A DNA stretch of 11,076 nt from assembly GCA_964486925.1 (NCBI GenBank), contig CAZAOY010000071.1, forward strand, positions 1-11,076. Direction: 5' to 3'. This DNA comes from CAZAOY01 sp964486925. Lineage in GTDB: Bacteria > Bacillota > Clostridia > Oscillospirales > Ruminococcaceae. Each line of letters begins with the position of its first letter. Within the stretch, counting starts at the first letter, position 1. Under the pieces are notes generated by a model. That model was not told the origin of the DNA. It was given only the letters and a program-made list of their open reading frames with translations, and searched no databases. Made by a program: the position numbers and the translations under genes. Below, piece after piece: positions 1 to 7,088 of this stretch.

Positions 1-6
1 TGATAT

Positions 7-58
7 AATAAACACATAAAAGGAATAGTAAATCTTCGATTTACATAAAGTGTTTATT
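7..58. other. Nested inverted repeats with a perfect inner hairpin
   Basis: AATAAACAC at 7-15 is complementary to GTGTTTATT at 50-58. Inside it lies a perfect 7-bp hairpin, GTAAATC (28-34), loop TTC, GATTTAC (38-44). It is upstream of the predicted start of the T-box transcript, so it is either a DNA palindrome (operator-like) or part of a transcript from the TATAAT at 4-9. No U-tract follows, so it is not a normal intrinsic terminator. Confidence 0.5.
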
Positions 59-73
59 GAATCGTTAGAGGAA

Positions 74-92
74 GAAAGCCTAGACGGCTTTC
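74..92. other. Short hairpin between repeats (possible leftward terminator remnant)
   Basis: GAAAGCC (74-80) and GGCTTTC (86-92) form a perfect 7-bp stem with loop TAGAC. On the minus strand the stem is followed by TTCCTCT, only moderately T-rich. It could be a weak terminator for a leftward gene outside the window or an operator. There is no T-run on the plus strand. Confidence 0.35.
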
Positions 93-98
93 AGGTTA

Positions 99-107
99 TG
101 ATATAAT
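99..107 (+). promoter_or_regulatory. Probable extended -10 promoter of the T-box/aro operon
   Basis: TGATATAAT matches an extended -10 (TGn plus consensus TATAAT at 102-107). The -35 side is weak: the best candidate is TAGACG at 81-86 with a short 15-nt spacer. This predicts a start near 113-115, just before T-box stem I. The identical core at 1-9 and the variant at 120-128 are alternatives. Confidence 0.55.
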
Positions 108-137
108 AAACACAGTTAAAGATATTATAAACACGTT

Positions 138-460
138 AATAGAGAAAAGTAGGATCTTGGTAGCCCGAAAGGGAGCACTTGTCATCGACTGTAAGCAGGT
201 GTGGGGTGGATAGGTTTGAAGTTCCCTCTGTAGTGATGAGGCTGAACTGTCGGTTTGTTTTATGTGATGGTTATCACATCTTAATGTAATCGGGATTGTA
301 GGCTTTGGCGGTTATCCCCCGTTATAGGGAGAGGATATCGGATACATAAGTATCCTGTATTTAAACGAGTGTAACATTTTTTATGTTAAATTTGGGTGGT
401 ACCACGGAGGATATACGTCTTTCGTCCCTGTATAGGGGGCGAAAGGCGTTTTTTAATTTT
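138..460 (+). promoter_or_regulatory. T-box riboswitch leader, probable Phe specifier
   Basis: This untranslated leader senses the charging state of a tRNA and controls read-through into the aro operon. Stem I is closed by AGAG (141-144) with CTCT (226-229). The specifier loop shows the AGTA (148-151)/GAA (218-220) pair typical of its loop-E motif. GAA is followed by G and then TTC (222-224), the likely Phe specifier codon. Hairpins at 262-279 and 340-355 fit stem II/III positions. The conserved T-box GGGTGGTACCACGG lies at 394-407. Its bulge TGGT should pair with the ACCA end of a tRNA whose discriminator is A, as in tRNA-Phe and tRNA-Tyr but not the usual tRNA-Trp (G). GGG (394-396) can pair with CCC (426-428) to form the antiterminator, competing with the terminator. 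T-box identity is nearly certain; Phe specificity is a well-supported inference. Confidence 0.93.
415..460 (+). terminator. T-box intrinsic terminator
   Basis: A 10-bp stem, ACGTCTTTCG (415-424) with CGAAAGGCGT (440-449, one G-U pair), is extended by TCCC/GGGG and followed by a T-rich tract (449-460). Its left arm includes the CCC needed for the antiterminator, giving the usual mutually exclusive folds. The aroF ribosome binding site (AAAGGAAAGG, 464-473) follows directly. Confidence 0.92.
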
Positions 461-479
461 ATTAAAGGAAAGGTGAATT

Positions 480-1493
480 ATGGTAATAGTATTAAAGCAA
501 AAGACAAGTCAAGAGGATATTAACAAGATAACAGGAATACTTGAAAGATACGAGCTTCATGTAAATCCAATAGTAGGTGAATCCCAGACAATATTAGGTT
601 TAGTAGGGGATACCTCGGTAATCGACCAGGATGCATTGCAGTCGTTTGATTTTGTTGAAAAGATTGTAAAGATCAGCGAAAGCTACAAGCGTGCGAACCG
701 CAAAATGCACCCTGAGGACACCGTTATCACGCTTAAGAACGGGGTTACTGTAGGGGGGAAAAAGCTTGCTATTATGGCAGGGCCTTGTTCGGTCGAGTCA
801 AAGGATCAAATTATCTCTATCGCAAAGAGTGTTAAGGAGAGCGGGGCAAACATCCTTAGAGGGGGCGCGTTTAAGCCTAGATCCTCGCCATACGCATTCC
901 AAGGACTAAAGGCAGAAGGTTTAGAGCTTTTAATGGAAGCACAAAAGCTAACCGGTATGCCGATCGTTTCCGAGATAACCACACCTTCGCAGATTGAGCT
1001 GTTTATCGATAAGGTGGATATCTTCCAGGTTGGTGCTAGAAACATGCAAAACTTTGAGCTATTAAAGGAACTTGGTCAGGTCTCAAAGCCTGTTCTACTA
1101 AAGCGTGGATTCTCCAACACCATTGAGGAGTTTTTAATGTCCGCTGAATATATCTGTGCGGGAGGTAATAACGAGGTTATCCTTTGCGAAAGGGGTATTA
1201 GAACCTTTGAAACCTTTACTAGAAATACACTGGATATAAGCGCTATCCCTGTGCTAAAACGTCTATCACACCTACCGGTGGTTGTTGACCCTAGCCATGC
1301 TACAGGGGTGTCATGGTTAGTAGAGCCGCTTGCAGTATCAGCAGTAGCCGCAGGTGCAGATGGTCTTATTATCGAGGTTCATAACAACCCTAAGGAAGCG
1401 CTTTGTGATGGTGCGCAGTCGCTGACCTTCCCTATGTTTGAGGAGCTAATGAAGAAGATTAACACCATTGCAAAGGCAGTTGGCAGAGAGTAG
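480..1493 (+). CDS. aroF: 3-deoxy-7-phosphoheptulonate (DAHP) synthase, type I-beta with N-terminal regulatory domain
   Basis: Condenses phosphoenolpyruvate and erythrose 4-phosphate to DAHP, the first committed step of aromatic biosynthesis, in the cytoplasm. At 337 aa it matches the Thermotoga-type enzyme (about 338 aa). Residues 1-66 look like the ferredoxin-like/ACT-like regulatory domain and 95-330 are the TIM-barrel catalytic domain. Signatures are AGPCSVES (100-107), LRGGAFKPRSSPYAFQG (126-142), QVGARNMQN (183-191), LLKRG (206-210) and VDPSHATG (269-276). Expected metal ligands are Cys103, His273, Glu299 and Asp310, aligned with the Thermotoga enzyme from memory. The start is set by the RBS at 464-473. 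It is the first gene after the T-box, so it is controlled by tRNA charging and probably also by Tyr/Phe feedback through the N-terminal domain. The symbol could equally be aroG or aroA in other naming schemes. Confidence 0.96.
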   Translation: MVIVLKQKTSQEDINKITGILERYELHVNPIVGESQTILGLVGDTSVIDQDALQSFDFVEKIVKISESYKRANRKMHPEDTVITLKNGVTVGGKKLAIMAGPCSVESKDQIISIAKSVKESGANILRGGAFKPRSSPYAFQGLKAEGLELLMEAQKLTGMPIVSEITTPSQIELFIDKVDIFQVGARNMQNFELLKELGQVSKPVLLKRGFSNTIEEFLMSAEYICAGGNNEVILCERGIRTFETFTRNTLDISAIPVLKRLSHLPVVVDPSHATGVSWLVEPLAVSAVAAGADGLIIEVHNNPKEALCDGAQSLTFPMFEELMKKINTIAKAVGRE

Positions 1494-1505
1494 GGGTGTG
1501 ATAGT

Positions 1506-2555
1506 GTGAAAGAGATTACACTTGCGGCAAAGACAGCTAAATCCTCTATCTATATAGAAGAAAACCTACTAGATGGTGCGAAGGGGATAATCGATCGACA
1601 CTTTAAATATAGTAAGATCCACGTTATAACCGATTCAAACGTCCATCCGCTATACTTTAAGCGCCTGGCAAGCCAGTTTGACAACAATGTAACATGTACT
1701 ATAATAACAGCGGGAGAGCAAAGCAAGACTTTAGCCGTCGTAGAGGGTATCTACGGCGAGCTAAATACTGGGGGTATAACAAAATCTGACCTAATTATAG
1801 CGCTTGGCGGCGGTGTAGTTGGGGATATAACGGGCTTTGTATCGGCGACCTACCTTAGAGGGGTAGCGGTATGTCAGATCCCAACCTCGCTTTTAGCGCA
1901 GGTTGATTCATCCGTTGGGGGCAAATGTGGGGTTGATCTGCCTATGGGCAAAAACCTTGTTGGGGTTATAAACCAGCCCAAGGCGGTAATCGTTGACCCT
2001 AGTCTACTCTCCACCCTACCAAAGCGGTACTTTAATGACGGCTTGGCAGAGGTAATAAAGTACGGTTTTATCCTAGATAGATCGCTATTAAAACTGATAG
2101 ACAAAGACCGTATTGCTGATAGCATAACCGAAATAGTAGCAAGGTGTATTAAGCTAAAGGCGGATATAGTAGAGGTGGATGAGAACGACAGCGGGGTAAG
2201 GCGGATACTAAACTTTGGACACACAATAGGTCATGCTATTGAAAAGCTTGGAGAATTTACTAGATACTCTCATGGTGAAGCGGTGGCTATCGGAATGGTT
2301 GCGGCTATAAGGATGGGGAAAAAGTTAGGGGTTACTCCAACGGATATAGATGAGGACTGGGTTGTAGAGCTACTAACAACCTTTAATCTTCCAGTTAGCT
2401 TTGACTACGAGATAAAGGATATACAAAAGGCATGCCTGTCGGATAAAAAGATGAGTGGATCGTCGCTTAATCTTATTCTGCTTAAAGATGTTGGCGAGGC
2501 GACTATCGTTAGGATCGACAGCGATATGATCACCAATCTTCTATTAGCTGAGTAA
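1506..2555 (+). CDS. aroB: 3-dehydroquinate synthase
   Basis: Converts DAHP to 3-dehydroquinate using a catalytic NAD+ and a divalent metal; cytoplasmic second step of the shikimate pathway. At 349 aa it is close to the usual 350-360. The nucleotide-binding glycine motif GGGVVGD is at 101-107, followed by QIPTSLLAQVDSSVGGK (124-140) and NLVGVINQP (150-158). Predicted metal ligands are Glu182 (LAEVIKYG), His239 (NFGHTIGHAIE) and His256 (SHGEAVAIGM). The start is GTG at 1506, with AGGGGTG (1492-1498) as RBS overlapping the end of the previous gene. The next in-frame methionine lies far inside the conserved region, so GTG is preferred. It lies 12 nt after the DAHP synthase gene, in the same operon. 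Confidence 0.96.
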   Translation: MKEITLAAKTAKSSIYIEENLLDGAKGIIDRHFKYSKIHVITDSNVHPLYFKRLASQFDNNVTCTIITAGEQSKTLAVVEGIYGELNTGGITKSDLIIALGGGVVGDITGFVSATYLRGVAVCQIPTSLLAQVDSSVGGKCGVDLPMGKNLVGVINQPKAVIVDPSLLSTLPKRYFNDGLAEVIKYGFILDRSLLKLIDKDRIADSITEIVARCIKLKADIVEVDENDSGVRRILNFGHTIGHAIEKLGEFTRYSHGEAVAIGMVAAIRMGKKLGVTPTDIDEDWVVELLTTFNLPVSFDYEIKDIQKACLSDKKMSGSSLNLILLKDVGEATIVRIDSDMITNLLLAE

Positions 2556-2562
2556 TGGGTTG

Positions 2563-2580
2563 TTGGGTTTTGTTACCCAA
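2563..2580 (+). other. Small intercistronic hairpin between aroB and aroC
   Basis: TTGGGT (2563-2568) and ACCCAA (2575-2580) form a 6-bp stem with loop TTTGTT in the 61-nt gap after aroB. The following bases are A-rich, not T-rich, so it is not a convincing terminator. It might be an RNA processing or stability element. Confidence 0.3.
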
Positions 2581-2616
2581 TTAAAAGAAAGCAAAACAAA
2601 GTAAAGGAGAGATGGT

Positions 2617-3714
2617 ATGGGTTCTATCTGGGGTGAAAGTCTAAAGATATCCTTATTTGGCGAGTCGCACGGTAAGGGTATTGGAGTGGTTGTAGATAAT
2701 TTTCCAGCCGGTATTCGTTATGATGAGGAGTTTGTTACAGCACAGCTGCGTCGTCGTGCAGGAGGGCATAACTTTACCTCTACTGCACGCAAGGAGGGTG
2801 ATATACCCGAGGTGATTTCAGGTATCTACAAGGGTTACACTACCGGTGCGCCTATCTGTGCAATTATTAGGAACGAGGACATTCGGTCGGAGGATTATCG
2901 ATCGTTAATGGATATACCTCGTCCATCTCATGCCGACTTTACAGGTAAGGTTAGATACAACGGATATAATGACCCACGAGGCGGCGGGCATTTTTCGGCT
3001 AGGTTAACTGCAATGCTCACCTATGCGGGGGCGTTATGTCAGATCTATCTAATGGAGCGTGGGATTACTATAGGCTCGCATATAGCTTCTATCGGTGAGG
3101 TGTCCGACATGGAATTTGACCCCGTGCTTGTGTCGGCAAAACAGTTAAACGGACTTAGAGAGATGGGGTTTAACGTTATCGACAAGGGAGCACAAAAGGC
3201 TATGTTAGAGCTTATCGCCAAAGCAAAGTCTAAAGGTGATTCTGTAGGCGGTGTAATTGAGTGTGCCGTAGTGGGTATGCCGACAGGGATAGGTAACCCA
3301 ATATTCGGATCGGTGGAGAGCAAGCTGTCGTCTATACTTTTTGCTATACCGGCGGTAAAGGGCGTGGAGTTTGGAGCAGGCTTTGATATTAGCAAGCAGT
3401 ATGGCTCAAGCGTAAACGATCGCCTTGTAAAGATGGATTTTCAGGTTAAGACAGGGACAAATTATAGCGGCGGGATAGTAGGTGGTATAACAAACTCTAT
3501 GCCAATTATTCTAAGAGCGGCATTTAAGCCTACACCGTCTATATCGGCAGAGCAGCAGACACTAAATCTTGCAACAGGACAGCAGGATACACTGGTAATA
3601 AAGGGCAGACATGATCCTTGCGTTGTAACGAGAGCTGGGGTTATTGTAGAATCGGCTACAGCTATTGCCATAGTGGATCTGTTTTTAGAGGGGAAGAGTT
3701 ATGGCAGATCTTAA
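2617..3714 (+). CDS. aroC: Chorismate synthase
   Basis: Converts 5-enolpyruvylshikimate 3-phosphate to chorismate using reduced FMN; last step of the common pathway. At 365 aa it is of typical length. Family signatures are present in order: GESHG with catalytic His (15-19), RRRAGGHNF (45-53), RPSHAD (102-107), GGGHFSARLTA (122-132), GGITNS (289-294, usually GGISNG) and RHDPC (331-335). The start ATG at 2617 has a strong RBS, AAAGGAGA (2603-2610). The gene sits in the operon ahead of aroA, whose product it uses, so operon order does not follow pathway order. Its 3' end overlaps pheA by 14 nt, suggesting coupled translation. Whether the enzyme reduces its own flavin cannot be told from the sequence. 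Confidence 0.96.
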   Translation: MGSIWGESLKISLFGESHGKGIGVVVDNFPAGIRYDEEFVTAQLRRRAGGHNFTSTARKEGDIPEVISGIYKGYTTGAPICAIIRNEDIRSEDYRSLMDIPRPSHADFTGKVRYNGYNDPRGGGHFSARLTAMLTYAGALCQIYLMERGITIGSHIASIGEVSDMEFDPVLVSAKQLNGLREMGFNVIDKGAQKAMLELIAKAKSKGDSVGGVIECAVVGMPTGIGNPIFGSVESKLSSILFAIPAVKGVEFGAGFDISKQYGSSVNDRLVKMDFQVKTGTNYSGGIVGGITNSMPIILRAAFKPTPSISAEQQTLNLATGQQDTLVIKGRHDPCVVTRAGVIVESATAIAIVDLFLEGKSYGRS

Positions 3715-4807
3715 CGAGATTAGAAAGAATATTGATATCATAGATAAAGAGATTACACAGCTTTTACTGCAAAGGTATGATCAATCTGTAGCAGTAGGCG
3801 AGTATAAGCGAGAAAGCAAGGATGATATCTACAAGCCACAGCGTGAGCGGGAGATACTGGAAAGAATTGCAGACATTCCGGATAGAGAGCGGGGTGAGTA
3901 CCTTAAAGGAATCTTCAAGAAAATTATGGAACACAGCCGTCGTGTGCAGTATGGTATCGCCGACAAGGAGGATATCACCGAATATGCAAAATCCGACATA
4001 ACTGATGCGGTGGTTGCCTACCAAGGGGTAGAGGGGGCGTACTCCCAGATTGCCGCTAAGGCGCTTTATGATAACGCTACCTTTGTACAGTGTAAGGAGT
4101 TTGAGGACGTCTTTATTAAGGTTATGAACGAAGAGGCGGACTACGGGGTAATACCTATCCAAAACTCCACTGCGGGAGCGGTGGATGAGGTGTATGACCT
4201 ATTACTTAAATACAAGCTTTACATTATAAGAGAGTATGATTTTAGCATTGACCACTGCCTATGCGGTATTGAAGGGGCGACGCTTTTGGATATAAAGACG
4301 GTTTTCTCCCATCCCCAGGCTCTGTCACAGTGCAGTGAGTTTATTAAAGCTAATGGCTTTGATATGATTCCACAGCAGAATACGGCGGTGTGTGCAAGAA
4401 ACATCTCACAGATGGGGGACAGACAGAGTGCGGCGATCTGCTCAAGGGACGCGGCAGAAAACTTTAACCTAAAGGTTATAAAGGAGGGTATCTGCAATAA
4501 CAGGTTTAACCAAACCAGATTTGTGGTTATCTCAAGAAAATTACTGGTAATGGATAGTCAAAGCCGTATCCGTATAGTTTTTCAAACGGCGAACAAGGCG
4601 GGGGCTTTATCCGATGTACTGTCAATATTCTCGTCCTACAACGTAAACCTAACCCACATCTACTCCCGCCCAGATAGCTCGGACCTTTGGAGCTATAGCT
4701 TTTATGCGGAATTTGAGGGAAGCCTATTGGATGAAAGCGTTAAAACCTTGATCTATCACCTCTCAAAGGAGCTAAAATATATTCGGATACTAGGCGGGAA
4801 CAGTTAA
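3701..4807 (+). CDS. pheA: Bifunctional chorismate mutase / prephenate dehydratase (P-protein)
   Basis: Turns chorismate into prephenate and then phenylpyruvate, committing flux to phenylalanine. Three domains are seen in 368 aa. AroQ-type chorismate mutase covers about 1-90; Arg8, Arg25, Lys36, Arg48, Glu49, Ser79 and Gln83 fall at the E. coli active-site positions, while the position of E. coli Asp48 is Lys45. The prephenate dehydratase domain covers about 103-280, with YQGVEGAYSQIA (107-118), PIQNSTAG (152-159), SHPQALSQC (203-211) and the TRF motif (272-274). A C-terminal ACT domain covers about 288-365, with GAL (301-303) and SRP (322-324), expected to bind Phe for feedback inhibition. 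Two usual Glu residues differ: PIENS reads PIQNS (Gln154) and ESRP reads YSRP (Tyr321). The RBS GAGGGGA lies within aroC. A Phe branch gene fits the Phe-type T-box. Confidence 0.95.
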   Translation: MADLNEIRKNIDIIDKEITQLLLQRYDQSVAVGEYKRESKDDIYKPQREREILERIADIPDRERGEYLKGIFKKIMEHSRRVQYGIADKEDITEYAKSDITDAVVAYQGVEGAYSQIAAKALYDNATFVQCKEFEDVFIKVMNEEADYGVIPIQNSTAGAVDEVYDLLLKYKLYIIREYDFSIDHCLCGIEGATLLDIKTVFSHPQALSQCSEFIKANGFDMIPQQNTAVCARNISQMGDRQSAAICSRDAAENFNLKVIKEGICNNRFNQTRFVVISRKLLVMDSQSRIRIVFQTANKAGALSDVLSIFSSYNVNLTHIYSRPDSSDLWSYSFYAEFEGSLLDESVKTLIYHLSKELKYIRILGGNS

Positions 4808-4840
4808 ACATCCTACCTTGCAGGCGGATGAGCAGTAAGC

Positions 4841-4853
4841 TTGTATTTTACAA
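4841..4853. other. Small AT-rich palindrome in the pheA-aroA gap
   Basis: TTGTA-TTT-TACAA lies in the 76-nt gap between pheA and aroA and is followed by A/T-rich sequence (4858-4870). The 5-bp stem is too weak to call a terminator. No good internal promoter is seen, so aroA is probably read from the upstream promoter. Confidence 0.25.
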
Positions 4854-4883
4854 TACCTAAATTTTAATTTTGAAAGTGAGAGT

Positions 4884-6164
4884 ATGGAAAGAATAATAAA
4901 ACATTCAAACGGGCTTAAGGGTACAGTTATCGTTCAAGGGGATAAATCTATCTCCCATCGTGCGGTAATGCTTGGAAGTATCGCTACAGGTACAACTACT
5001 ATAAAAAACTTTCTGCAGGGTGCAGATTGTCTTTCAACCATTGACTGTTTTAGGGATATGGGAACGAAAATAACTGTGGATGGTAGCAATGTTACCGTTC
5101 ACGGTAAGGGAAGGTTTGGGCTTACACAGCCGGATAAGGTGCTATACACAGGTAATTCTGGTACTACTACCCGCATTATTAGCGGCATACTGGTAGGTCA
5201 GCAGTTTGACTGCAAGCTTACAGGGGATGAAACTATCTGTAAGCGTCCTATGGGGAGGATTATCACCCCGCTTACACGAATGGGAGCGTCGATACAGAGT
5301 AAGGACGGATTCTGTCCGCTTAAGATAAAGAAAAGCACCCTTACCGCAATAAGGTATGAGCTTCCTGTAGCCTCAGCGCAGCTTAAGTCTGCGGTTCTAC
5401 TGGCGGGACTTTACACAAAGGATAATCGTCATACCACCGTAATTGAAAAGGTGCCTTCAAGAAACCATACAGAAAAGATGTTAGTAAAGTTCGGGGCGGA
5501 CATCTGCGTAGATGGAAATACAATTAAGGTAAGCGGCAAAAATGAACTTGTAGGTTGTGACATCTATGTGCCAGGGGATATCTCCTCTGCGGCATTTTAT
5601 ATGGTAGCGGCTTTGATAACTAAAGGGTCTGACATTTTAATTAAGGATGTAGGGTTAAACGAAACCCGAGCAGGGATTATTAAGGTGTTACAGCATATGG
5701 GCGGAGATGTTACTGTGGAGAATAGGGTCGATGAGGCAGAGCCTTATGGCGATATTAGAGTAAGATACTCACAGCTTAGAGGTATCAACATCGGCGGCGA
5801 GATAATACCTAATATTATCGATGAGATACCGATAATTGCGGTAGCTGCTGCCTTTGCAGAGGGAGTTACCACAATAACCGACGCAAAAGAGCTAAAGGTT
5901 AAGGAGAGCAACCGCATAGATTCAATGACCAGAGAGCTTTCTAAGGGTGGAGTTGATATACGAGCTACCGACGACGGAATGATTATAAATGGCGGCGGGG
6001 AGCTAAAGGGTGCAAGGTTTAATAGCTACTATGACCATAGAATTGCAATGGCGCTATCGATATTCTCGCTCGCGGCACAGGGTGAGGGGATTATTGAGGG
6101 TTCGCAGATTGTATCGGTATCCTGCCCAGACTTCTTTGACACACTAGAGAATCTATCCTGTTAA
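4884..6164 (+). CDS. aroA: EPSP synthase (3-phosphoshikimate 1-carboxyvinyltransferase), class II-like
   Basis: Transfers the enolpyruvyl group of PEP to shikimate 3-phosphate; sixth step of the pathway and target of glyphosate. At 426 aa it is of normal length with two inside-out alpha/beta domains. Key sites are Lys21 in GDKSISHR (19-26), GNSGTTTR (90-97), SAQLK (164-168), catalytic Asp313 in IIDEIP (311-316), KESNR (340-344) and DHRIAMA (384-390). It carries the four motifs I recall as marking class II (often glyphosate-insensitive) enzymes: GDKS (19-22), SAQLK (164-168), RNHTE (193-197) and NETR (259-262). However, the glycine of GNSGTTTR is kept, unlike CP4 EPSPS, which has Ala there. 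The start ATG is preceded by GAAAGTGAGAG (4872-4882), a modest RBS. It lies 19 nt before the aroE-coding transcript segment and in the same operon. Confidence 0.95.
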   Translation: MERIIKHSNGLKGTVIVQGDKSISHRAVMLGSIATGTTTIKNFLQGADCLSTIDCFRDMGTKITVDGSNVTVHGKGRFGLTQPDKVLYTGNSGTTTRIISGILVGQQFDCKLTGDETICKRPMGRIITPLTRMGASIQSKDGFCPLKIKKSTLTAIRYELPVASAQLKSAVLLAGLYTKDNRHTTVIEKVPSRNHTEKMLVKFGADICVDGNTIKVSGKNELVGCDIYVPGDISSAAFYMVAALITKGSDILIKDVGLNETRAGIIKVLQHMGGDVTVENRVDEAEPYGDIRVRYSQLRGINIGGEIIPNIIDEIPIIAVAAAFAEGVTTITDAKELKVKESNRIDSMTRELSKGGVDIRATDDGMIINGGGELKGARFNSYYDHRIAMALSIFSLAAQGEGIIEGSQIVSVSCPDFFDTLENLSC

Positions 6165-6197
6165 TGTGTTGTAATCTACAGGGTGAAAGGAGATATT

Positions 6198-7076
6198 ATG
6201 GTATTAAATCTGTCACAGTTTAAGGGATACATTCCTAAGAGAACCACCTTTGGGTTGTTTGGTCATCCTCTGTCCCATACCCTTTCACCTAAGCTTCATG
6301 AGCTTTTGCTTGAAGGTACAGGTTACGAGGCGGATTATATAGCGGTGGATCTTATGGAGAATGAGCTTCCAGAAGGCTTTCGCCTTGCTAAAGAAAAGCT
6401 AGCGGGGTTTAACATAACCATTCCTTATAAAGGCTCTATTATGGAGTATCTTGATGATATCGAGGAAACTGCACAGGAGATTGGGAGCGTTAATACTGTC
6501 CGCTTTGACAAAGCTAGCGGTAAAGCCAGCGGGTATAACACCGACATCTACGGGTTTTCTACCTCTTTAAAGCGTGCGGGGGTATCGGTAGAGGGGAAGA
6601 ATGCAGTGGTGCTTGGGTATGGTGGAACTGCTAGGATGTTATGCTACTATCTGGTAAAGTATGGTGCTAACCTTACTATAGCGGGTAGGCGGGAGCAGGC
6701 GTGTATCGAATTAAGGGATAGTATAACGATTGGCGGAAAGAAACCGCCTAGCTCCGATATAAAGATATCGACGTTAGACGGTGTTTTAGATAACACTGAT
6801 ATTATAATAAACTGCACCCCTATAGGTATGTATCCAAATGCGAATGACAGTCCGATTCAAACTATTCCAAAGTCGTGCGGGTTTGTGTTTGATTGTATCT
6901 ATAACCCTAAAAAAACTAGGCTTTTACAGCTTGCAGAGCAGGCGGGGATAGGCTACGAAAACGGACTGCCAATGCTTGTACTGCAAGGTGCAAAGGCACA
7001 GACCATCTGGCAGGGGGTTACCTTCTCTGACAGCGTAATTGATACCACAATCGATACCATTTCCAGAGGGATATAG
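6198..7076 (+). CDS. aroE: Shikimate dehydrogenase (NADP+)
   Basis: Reduces 3-dehydroshikimate to shikimate. A GTG five codons upstream (6183) is in frame, but AAAGGAG (6186-6192) is an ideal RBS 5 nt before the ATG at 6198 and would be coding if GTG were used; I therefore choose ATG, giving 292 aa. Residues from this start: substrate-binding FGHPLSHTLSPKLHE (21-35), NITIPYK with catalytic Lys78 (72-78), GSVNT (96-100), GYNTDIYG with catalytic Asp116 (112-119), dinucleotide-binding LGYGGTARM (139-147, GAGGA variant), NCTPIGMYP (205-213) and GLPMLVLQGAKA (256-267). AGRRE (162-166) sits where NADP-preferring enzymes usually have an NRT-type phosphate-binding motif. Last gene of the operon; its stop is 12 nt from that of the convergent gene. 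No separate terminator is visible. Confidence 0.95.
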   Translation: MVLNLSQFKGYIPKRTTFGLFGHPLSHTLSPKLHELLLEGTGYEADYIAVDLMENELPEGFRLAKEKLAGFNITIPYKGSIMEYLDDIEETAQEIGSVNTVRFDKASGKASGYNTDIYGFSTSLKRAGVSVEGKNAVVLGYGGTARMLCYYLVKYGANLTIAGRREQACIELRDSITIGGKKPPSSDIKISTLDGVLDNTDIIINCTPIGMYPNANDSPIQTIPKSCGFVFDCIYNPKKTRLLQLAEQAGIGYENGLPMLVLQGAKAQTIWQGVTFSDSVIDTTIDTISRGI

Positions 7077-7088
7077 CTATAGACACTG

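Larger units (their letters stand above)
1..135. repeat. Repeated ATAAACAC motif upstream of the aro operon
   Basis: The 16-mer TGATATAATAAACACA occurs exactly at 1-16 and 99-114. A 13/16 match, AGATATTATAAACACG, lies at 120-135. The core octamer ATAAACAC is therefore at 8-15, 106-113 and 127-134, with one inverted copy (GTGTTTAT) at 50-57. The last two direct copies are 21 bp apart, about two helical turns, and form an imperfect tandem repeat that includes the following GTTAA. No coding sequence is seen here. The copies at 1 and 99 each carry a TATAAT hexamer, so they may be duplicated promoter cores or binding sites for a regulator. The repeats are directly visible; a function is inference. 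Confidence 0.7.

Noticed and set aside
28..92. Hairpins at 28-44 and 74-92 as CRISPR repeats or intrinsic terminators
   Set aside because: The two hairpins differ in sequence, there are no regular spacers, and neither is followed by a proper T-run on the plus strand.
201..212. TGG in the T-box stem I as a Trp specifier
   Set aside because: It lies before the GAA of the specifier loop, and the TGGT bulge needs discriminator A, whereas bacterial tRNA-Trp usually has G.
3764..4162. 132-codon minus-strand frame inside pheA
   Set aside because: Antisense to conserved chorismate mutase and prephenate dehydratase motifs; no family features of its own.
6183..6197. GTG start for aroE at 6183, adding five residues
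   Set aside because: The added codons are the ribosome binding site itself (AAAGGAG) for the ATG at 6198, and the family's N-terminus starts near that ATG.
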